Assembly: GCF_021044425.1 (NCBI RefSeq)
Contig: NZ_JAJNEC010000005.1
Coordinates: forward strand, 1,178,001 to 1,242,000
DNA length: 64,000 nt
Source: Niabella pedocola
Lineage (GTDB): Bacteria; Bacteroidota; Bacteroidia; Chitinophagales; Chitinophagaceae
Direction: 5' to 3'
The stretch's first letter is position 1. Each line of letters begins with the position of its first letter. Positions 59,381-64,000 of this stretch are shown here, piece after piece. Below the pieces are notes generated by a model. It made no database searches. It was not told the DNA's origin and saw nothing but the letters and a program-made list of their open reading frames with translations. The translations under genes and the position numbers were made by a program.

Positions 59381-60601
59381 TTGAAAAAATACGCTCCATA
59401 TCTCTTGCTGCTTTTGCTGGTTGGCGCCGTCTTTTTCCTGTTTGTACGCCCCGGAAAAAAGACTGCCAAGCCGGTCAGCACTTTTGTTTCCTTAAAAAAA
59501 GAAGACAAGAATCCCTATGGCACTTACGTAGCACACCAGGGTATAAAACGTTTTTTTCCCGAAGCCCGCCTCCTTTCGAATACAAAAAACTTCTTGCAGG
59601 ACACCCTTTTAAACCAGGGAACGCCGGGGCAGCTTTTCATCAGCATCGGGCCTCAATTTGGCATTTCCACTTATGAGCTGGATGCCTTGATCAGTTTTAT
59701 TGAAGAAGGTAATACGGCATTTATCAGTTGTTTCCGCGCCGGTGAAGCGCTGGAAAACCTGATCGACGGCCGGGCCAGTGTGGGGCCCATACGATCCTAC
59801 CCTTTTGCCGACTACGGGCCCGACACCATGCAGGTGGAACTGGACGCCGGCCCCTTTCCCAAAAACTATACGGCCAGTTATCCCGGCGTGGCATTGGAAG
59901 GCTATTTTGTAAGAACGGACAAAAGCACCACCCGTATCCTTGGGAGGGGGCATGAAGGCCGGGCCAACTTCATCCAGCTAAAAAAAGGAAAAGGCCGGTT
60001 ATTCCTGCATCTTTCGCCGTTAAGTTTCAGCAATTACTTCCTGTTGTATCAAAACAATATCGAATATTTCAGCCAGGTATTTTCAATGATCCCCCGCAAT
60101 ACCCATACCATCATATGGGATGAATATTACCGCAAGCGGAGTTATGACAGCGACAATAAAAATAGTTGGTTTGCGTCCATTATGCAGCAACAGGCATTCC
60201 GCAGCGGGATCCTGCTGGCCCTTGCCCTGCTCCTGATCTTCGCGTTGCTGGAAATGCGGCGTCGGCAGCGCATTATTCCCCGGGTAGAGCCGCTGAAAAA
60301 CGACACCCTGGATTTCGTAAAAACAATGGGCTTACTGTATTATGAGAAGAAAGATAATGTGAACCTGGCTCAAAAAATGAGTGCTTATTTCCTGGAGCAT
60401 CTGCGGAATAAATATCATATCTTTTCAAAAGAGCTGGATGAAGCCTTTATCCGGGAAGTAAGTGATAAAAGCGGAGCCGATACATCGCTGGTAACGGCAA
60501 TTGTTTATCAGATCAAACAGGTGGGCAATGAAGGCGTCATTTCGGATACCGACCTGATCCAGTTACAGACAAACATTGAAAAATTTTACAAGAGCGTTTA
60601 A
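59381..60601 (+). CDS. DUF4350 domain protein
   Basis: 406 residues with TTG start at 59381 (MKKYAPYLLLLLLVGAVFFLF), as no ATG lies at a suitable place. A membrane helix near 5-22 is followed by the DUF4350 domain (about 40-240: KEDKNPYGTYVAHQGIKRFFPEARLL; FISIGPQFG; IISCFR-like strand). A second helix (about 272-290) leads to a cytoplasmic helical domain (about 310-400: LGLLYYEKKDNVNLAQKMSAYFLEHL). Its position between DUF4129 and MoxR is the conserved Bacteroidota order. Role unknown. Confidence 0.88.
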   Translation: MKKYAPYLLLLLLVGAVFFLFVRPGKKTAKPVSTFVSLKKEDKNPYGTYVAHQGIKRFFPEARLLSNTKNFLQDTLLNQGTPGQLFISIGPQFGISTYELDALISFIEEGNTAFISCFRAGEALENLIDGRASVGPIRSYPFADYGPDTMQVELDAGPFPKNYTASYPGVALEGYFVRTDKSTTRILGRGHEGRANFIQLKKGKGRLFLHLSPLSFSNYFLLYQNNIEYFSQVFSMIPRNTHTIIWDEYYRKRSYDSDNKNSWFASIMQQQAFRSGILLALALLLIFALLEMRRRQRIIPRVEPLKNDTLDFVKTMGLLYYEKKDNVNLAQKMSAYFLEHLRNKYHIFSKELDEAFIREVSDKSGADTSLVTAIVYQIKQVGNEGVISDTDLIQLQTNIEKFYKSV

Positions 60602-60611
60602 AAATAACAGA

Positions 60612-61589
60612 ATGGAAGAACCGATTTTTGAAAACCGTGTCAATCTCAGCGACCTTAACCAGGCAGTCATAAAGATCACTGATGAAATTAAAAAGATCAT
60701 TATTGGTCAGGACGAAATGGTCAGGCTGATCATTACCGCACTGCTGGCCGATGGGCATGTGCTCATACAGGGGGTGCCGGGCGTTGCCAAAACGCTTACC
60801 GCCAAACTGGTTGCCCGTGCTGTAAATGCCGTTTTTTCGCGTATCCAGTTTACACCGGACCTGATGCCTTCCGATGTGATCGGCACGCCGGTATTTAATC
60901 CGGCAGACGTTCGCTTTGAGTTCAAGAAAGGCCCCGTGTTTGGTAATATTGTATTGGTAGACGAGATCAACCGCGCCCCCGCCAAAACGCAGGCGGCATT
61001 GCTGGAAGTAATGGAAGAACGGCAGGTTTCTGTAGATGGCAAAACCTATACCATGGATGCGCCCTTTATGGTCATTGCCACGCAAAACCCCATTGAGCAG
61101 GAAGGTACCTATCGCCTGCCCGAAGCCCAGCTGGATCGCTTTCTTTTTAAAATTGAAGTGCCTTATCCCACCGAAGAAGAAGAGTTGCAGATCCTCAGCC
61201 GCTTTCATGAATTGGGCAACCACAGCCCGCTGAACAGCATCCGGCAGGCGCTAACAGGCGCAGAGATCAATGCACTCCGGCAACAGGTAAAAGCGATCGT
61301 CATCGAAGAAAAACTCCTGGGTTTTATTGCAAAACTGGTACATCAAACGCGGAACAACAAAGCGATCTACCTGGGTGCCTCACCGCGTGCCTCCCTGTCG
61401 ATTATGAATGCCTCCAAGGCAATGGCGGCCATCAGCGGCCGGGATTTTGTTACCCCGGATGATGTGTTGGCGGTAGCAGCCCCCGTTTTAAGACACCGCA
61501 TCATCCTTTCACCCGAAAAAGAAATGGAAGGTATTACCGAGAACGAGATCATTAAGCAAATGATCAACGGGCTGGAAATACCGAGATAA
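60612..61589 (+). CDS. MoxR family AAA ATPase
   Basis: 325 residues from ATG 60612 (MEEPIFENRVNLSDLNQ). The AAA core is complete: Walker A GVPGVAKT (about 55-62), the GDLMPSDVIGTPVF-type pore region, Walker B LVDEINRAP (about 116), sensor 1 ATQNPIEQEGTY and PEAQLDRFLFKIEVPYP. The C-terminal lid contains LGASPRASLSIMNASKAMA. MoxR ATPases act as chaperones with partner proteins bearing VWA/DUF58 domains; the DUF58 partner is the next gene. It starts 10 bp after DUF4350. Confidence 0.95.
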   Translation: MEEPIFENRVNLSDLNQAVIKITDEIKKIIIGQDEMVRLIITALLADGHVLIQGVPGVAKTLTAKLVARAVNAVFSRIQFTPDLMPSDVIGTPVFNPADVRFEFKKGPVFGNIVLVDEINRAPAKTQAALLEVMEERQVSVDGKTYTMDAPFMVIATQNPIEQEGTYRLPEAQLDRFLFKIEVPYPTEEEELQILSRFHELGNHSPLNSIRQALTGAEINALRQQVKAIVIEEKLLGFIAKLVHQTRNNKAIYLGASPRASLSIMNASKAMAAISGRDFVTPDDVLAVAAPVLRHRIILSPEKEMEGITENEIIKQMINGLEIPR

Positions 61590-61676
61590 CGAAATCTTAA
61601 ATCCTAAATCTCAATTCTGAATTCTCGAATCTCTAATCTCAAAACTCAATTCTGAATTCTCAAATCTCAGATCAAT
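61590..61676. repeat. Low-complexity repeat with a 35-bp period between moxR-like and DUF58 genes
   Basis: Consists of AATCTCAATTCTGAATTCTC-type units. TCAATTCTGAATTCTC occurs at 61611-61626 and again at 61646-61661, a period of 35 bp. It is the reverse-complement style of the GAGATTTGAGATTC tract near trmD. It interrupts an otherwise tight operon without an obvious promoter or terminator. Confidence 0.6.
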
Positions 61677-61678
61677 CC

Positions 61679-63001
61679 TTGCAATCCTTTTACCTCAATA
61701 AAATTGTTTACTATATCGGCGGCGCACTGGCATTGTGCTTTATCGCCAGCTATTTTGTGCCGCAGCTTTATGCCGTCGCTTCGCTGTTGCTCCTGTTTCT
61801 TGTTGTTGCGGTGCTGATCGATACCCTGCTGGTTTACCGCAAACGGAACGGCATTATTGCTACCCGCACCACGCCCGACCGTTTGAGTATCGGTGATGTA
61901 AACAGGATCAGCCTGCATCTGTTCAATAACTATCCCTACCCTGTTTCACTTTCCATTATCGATGAACTGCCGGTTCAATTCCAGGAGCGGAACTGGGTGC
62001 GGCATGCATCCCTGGCAGGCAATCAGGGAACGGATATCCATTACGAGGTAAAGCCGCTAACCCGGGGCGCCTATACCTTTCATGACATTCAGGTGTTTGT
62101 TACAGCCCCGCTGCGCCTGGTTACCCGCAGGTTCACCATTCCTGCGCAGAAAACAACCAAGGTGTATCCTTCTTTTGTACAGATGCGCCGGTTCCAGCTG
62201 CTGGCCATCAGCAACCGCCTACAGGAAGCCGGCGTAAAACGCTCACCCCGTTTGGGCCATAGCATGGAATTTGAGCACATTAAAGAATATGTGCGTGGCG
62301 ACGACTACCGCACCATTAACTGGAAGGCTACAGGGCGTAAGGGTAACATCATGGTGAACAACTACACCGATGAAAGAAGCCAGCAGGTATACTGCATCGT
62401 TAACAAAGGACGGGTAATGAAAATGCCCTTTGAGGGAATGACCCTGCTGGATTATGCCATCAATGCCTCGCTGGTGCTTTCCAATATTTCCCTTGTAAAA
62501 CAGGATAAAGCCGGTTTGATCACTTTTGCAGAAAACCTGGACAGCTTTGTTCCTGCAGACAAGCGCCCGGGGCATATTAGCCGGATACTGGAAACCCTGT
62601 ATCAGCAGGAAACCCGTTTCCTGGAAGCCGATTATGAAAAGCTGTATACGGTGATCCGGAACAAGATCAACAGCCGCAGCCTGCTGGTACTCTTTACCAA
62701 TTTTGAATCGATCGAAAGCCTGCAACGGGAAATGCCCGCATTAAAAAAAATGGCCCATTACCACCTGCTGCTGGTAGTGATCTTTGAAAATACCGCCATC
62801 AAAGGACTCATTGAATCATCCGCCTCCAATCTGGAAGAAGTATATATCAAGACCATTGCCGAGAAATTCGCCTTTGAAAAGCGGCAGATGATCAAAGAAT
62901 TGCAGCAAAACGGCATCCTGGGCATTCTTACCACGCCCCAGCAACTTACCGTTAATACCATCAACAAATACCTGGAACTGAAGAACCGGGCAAGAATCTA
63001 A
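61679..63001 (+). CDS. DUF58 domain protein
   Basis: 440 residues, start TTG 61679. Two membrane helices (about 8-50) precede a beta-sandwich (about 60-165). The DUF58 signature follows (RGDDYRTINWKATGRKGNIMVNNY, about 206-230, with GHSMEFEHIKEYV before it). The C-terminal VWA-like part includes LDYAINASLVLSNISL and a metal-site-like region. By family, it is the partner of the MoxR ATPase encoded before it; the substrates are not known. Last gene of the operon. Confidence 0.93.
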   Translation: MQSFYLNKIVYYIGGALALCFIASYFVPQLYAVASLLLLFLVVAVLIDTLLVYRKRNGIIATRTTPDRLSIGDVNRISLHLFNNYPYPVSLSIIDELPVQFQERNWVRHASLAGNQGTDIHYEVKPLTRGAYTFHDIQVFVTAPLRLVTRRFTIPAQKTTKVYPSFVQMRRFQLLAISNRLQEAGVKRSPRLGHSMEFEHIKEYVRGDDYRTINWKATGRKGNIMVNNYTDERSQQVYCIVNKGRVMKMPFEGMTLLDYAINASLVLSNISLVKQDKAGLITFAENLDSFVPADKRPGHISRILETLYQQETRFLEADYEKLYTVIRNKINSRSLLVLFTNFESIESLQREMPALKKMAHYHLLLVVIFENTAIKGLIESSASNLEEVYIKTIAEKFAFEKRQMIKELQQNGILGILTTPQQLTVNTINKYLELKNRARI

Positions 63002-63379
63002 TGCTGAAGATTTAATTGAAATTCTAAAATCAAAATTCTAAATGTTAAAGAATAAAATCTGGCTTCGGGGGTAAGTTTGAAAATCACAACCTCAAATCAG
63101 AACCAATGAAATCTTGAAGGACAGAAACACCTGCTATTGATAAGATTGAATAAATCTTTTCGGGTGGAAGTTTCCTGAATAAAAATTCACCGGCAGCGGA
63201 TGACATAATTATAACGCCAAACCCTGAGCGCAAGGAACCCCCGTAGGAATGATATAATGTTACTCCTTCGAGCTTGAAAACCAGGATGCGCTTGTTCCCC
63301 GATTTTTATCCGGCGTATTTATTAAAGGTACACTGTCAGCATTCAGCCAACAGGCAACAGTGCTGCGACCAGCACATAC
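63002..63379. other. Gene-free stretch after the MoxR/DUF58 operon
   Basis: About 378 bp between convergent genes with no credible frame. A short AT-rich degenerate run (AATTGAAATTCTAAAATC and similar, about 63013-63045) belongs to the low-complexity class seen elsewhere. The remainder, including CAGCATTCAGCCAACAGGCAAC near 63.34 kb, shows no clear function. Confidence 0.55.
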
Positions 63380-63724
63380 TTATTTTTGTGCGGGATCAAG
63401 CAAGGGCCGCGGATCAAACACCACTTTAAATGACCGGATCTTTCCTGCATCCGTATGATACCAGCCGGAGGCCAGGATCTTTTTACCATTCATATCAATA
63501 TTGTACCAGAGGCAGGTGTCCTCACCAGCCTCAAAAGATTGCAGCACCTCATATTTCAGCTTCATCTGCGACATTTCCTTTATGTAAAGGTCTGCCCCTT
63601 CTCTCTTTCCCAGCACCCCTTCAAATACAAAGTCATCATGCAGTGCATTTCTTGCCCCTGAAAAATCTTCGTTGTTGAGATCCTCAATAAATTGGGAAAC
63701 AACAGTTGTTGCGTCGTGATTCAT
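63380..63724 (-). CDS. NTF2-like/SnoaL-like fold protein
   Basis: 114 residues with the cone-shaped NTF2-like pattern: an N-terminal helix pair (VVSQFIEDLNNEDFSGARNALHDDFVFEG), then beta strands (YEVLQSFEAGEDTCLWYNIDMNGKKILASGWYHTDAGKIRSFKVVFDP). There is no signal peptide. Such proteins may be enzymes or ligand-binding proteins; which is not visible. Its promoter carries a CRP-like palindrome, so it may be under the adjacent Crp/Fnr regulator (inference). Confidence 0.85.
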   Translation of the reverse strand: MNHDATTVVSQFIEDLNNEDFSGARNALHDDFVFEGVLGKREGADLYIKEMSQMKLKYEVLQSFEAGEDTCLWYNIDMNGKKILASGWYHTDAGKIRSFKVVFDPRPLLDPAQK

Positions 63725-63747
63725 ACTGTGTTATTTTAATAGAATTA

Positions 63748-63755
63748 CAAAGCTA
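63748..63755 (-). promoter_or_regulatory. -7 box TAGCTTTG of the NTF2-like gene
   Basis: Perfect TAnnTTTG on the minus strand, ending 23 bases before ATG 63724. It places the transcription start near 63744. Confidence 0.55.
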
Positions 63756-63776
63756 TAAAGCCGGGAGAAAAAATGG

Positions 63777-63792
63777 TGTGACAATTATCACA
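63777..63792. promoter_or_regulatory. CRP-like operator TGTGACAATTATCACA
   Basis: A perfect TGTGA-N6-TCACA palindrome in the 79-bp gap between the Crp/Fnr gene and the NTF2-like gene. Its centre lies about 41 bp upstream of the start predicted from the TAGCTTTG box, the position of class II CRP activation. Confidence 0.6.
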
Positions 63793-63803
63793 AAATGCCC
63801 GGC

Positions 63804-64000
63804 TCAAAGATGCCGCCGGCTTCTTATGCGGCTCAGGGTTTCGCGGGCTACACCCAGGAACGAAGCCAGCTGTGTTAACGGAACCCGCTGTAACATAAAG
63901 GGATACCGTTCTTCAATAGCGGCCAGTCGCTCTTTAGCGGTATAAAGCTGAAACAGGCTTGAGAACGCTTCCTGCTTTGATGCAAACAAGCGGATACAGC
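63804..64000 (-). CDS. Crp/Fnr family transcriptional regulator, N-terminal part outside the window
   Basis: Only the C-terminal 65 residues or so are visible; the gene runs past the window end. The winged HTH reads FMLQRVPLTQLASFLGVARETLSRIRSRR. The recognition helix has RETLSR, aligning with the RETVGR of E. coli CRP, whose Arg180, Glu181 and Arg185 contact TGTGA. The truncated end has the usual short tail. It is followed on the same strand by the NTF2-like gene, whose promoter carries a perfect TGTGA palindrome. Effector unknown. Confidence 0.85.
   Translation of the reverse strand, partial: CIRLFASKQEAFSSLFQLYTAKERLAAIEERYPFMLQRVPLTQLASFLGVARETLSRIRSRRHL

Noticed and set aside
1..64000. 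CRISPR arrays, tRNA/rRNA genes, insertion sequences, prophage
   Set aside because: None found by reading; the intergenic repeats have no constant spacer and no transposase or integrase gene is present.

Overview
The window looks like chromosome from a Bacteroidota bacterium, most likely family Chitinophagaceae (inference; the genus cannot be fixed from sequence alone). The grounds are recurrent TAnnTTTG -7 promoter boxes, almost no Shine-Dalgarno sequences, and Bacteroidota-typical families: DUF5686 with a carboxypeptidase-like N-terminus, DUF2911, DUF4350, LytTR two-component pairs, a GH18-CE4-GT2 fusion, and a beta-helix protein with a T9SS-type Fn3-like tail. No tRNA, rRNA, CRISPR array, insertion sequence or prophage was found.

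Layout. 0-11 kb is mostly housekeeping: a partial DUF2807 adhesin-like protein, a small exported protein, guaB, zwf, an outer-membrane DUF5686 protein, an S41 protease and dprA. 11-22 kb holds a beta-helix surface protein with an odd C-terminus, a GNAT enzyme, an MFS transporter, an amidohydrolase-ankyrin pair, AraC and LysR regulators, a methyltransferase, an aldehyde dehydrogenase and a duplicated DUF1508 protein. 22-30 kb has a LiaF-like membrane protein with a LytS/LytTR-type pair, adenine deaminase, and a 1133-residue polysaccharide enzyme carrying hydrolase, deacetylase and synthase domains. 30.3-32.6 kb is a small accessory-looking patch: a HEPN protein, an unrecognised protein and a divergent HTH regulator. 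32.6-37.7 kb has DUF2911, DUF4242, trmD, an S4 RNA-binding protein, an M20 dipeptidase and a GreA-like protein.

37.7-45.7 kb is a five-gene efflux operon on the minus strand: response regulator, histidine kinase, TolC-like protein, RND permease and adaptor. The permease has a perfect EF-hand loop in its central cytoplasmic loop. 46-49 kb has an exported TIM-barrel protein, a gene-poor stretch with a structured-RNA candidate and a possible 27-residue membrane protein, a pRiA4b ORF-3-like protein and miaA. 49.3-55.7 kb is a second tripartite RND pump led by a MarR/GbsR-like regulator and closed by a strong terminator. 55.8-63 kb has two DUF5362-like membrane proteins, an RDD protein, and a SpoIIM-DUF4129-DUF4350-MoxR-DUF58 operon. 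The right end has an NTF2-like gene whose promoter carries a perfect TGTGA-N6-TCACA site beside a partial Crp/Fnr regulator with a CRP-type RETxxR recognition helix.

Most notable: (1) a two-helix membrane hairpin inserted into the Fn3-like domain of the 11-12.8 kb protein; (2) the CRP-like site and matching regulator at the right end; (3) the EF-hand loop in an RND pump; (4) TAnnTTTG boxes so close to the ATG of guaB and of the efflux response regulator that their mRNAs may be leaderless; (5) the HEPN/unknown/HTH cluster; (6) families of degenerate intergenic repeats. No coherent undescribed multi-gene system could be demonstrated; the best candidates are given with tests.
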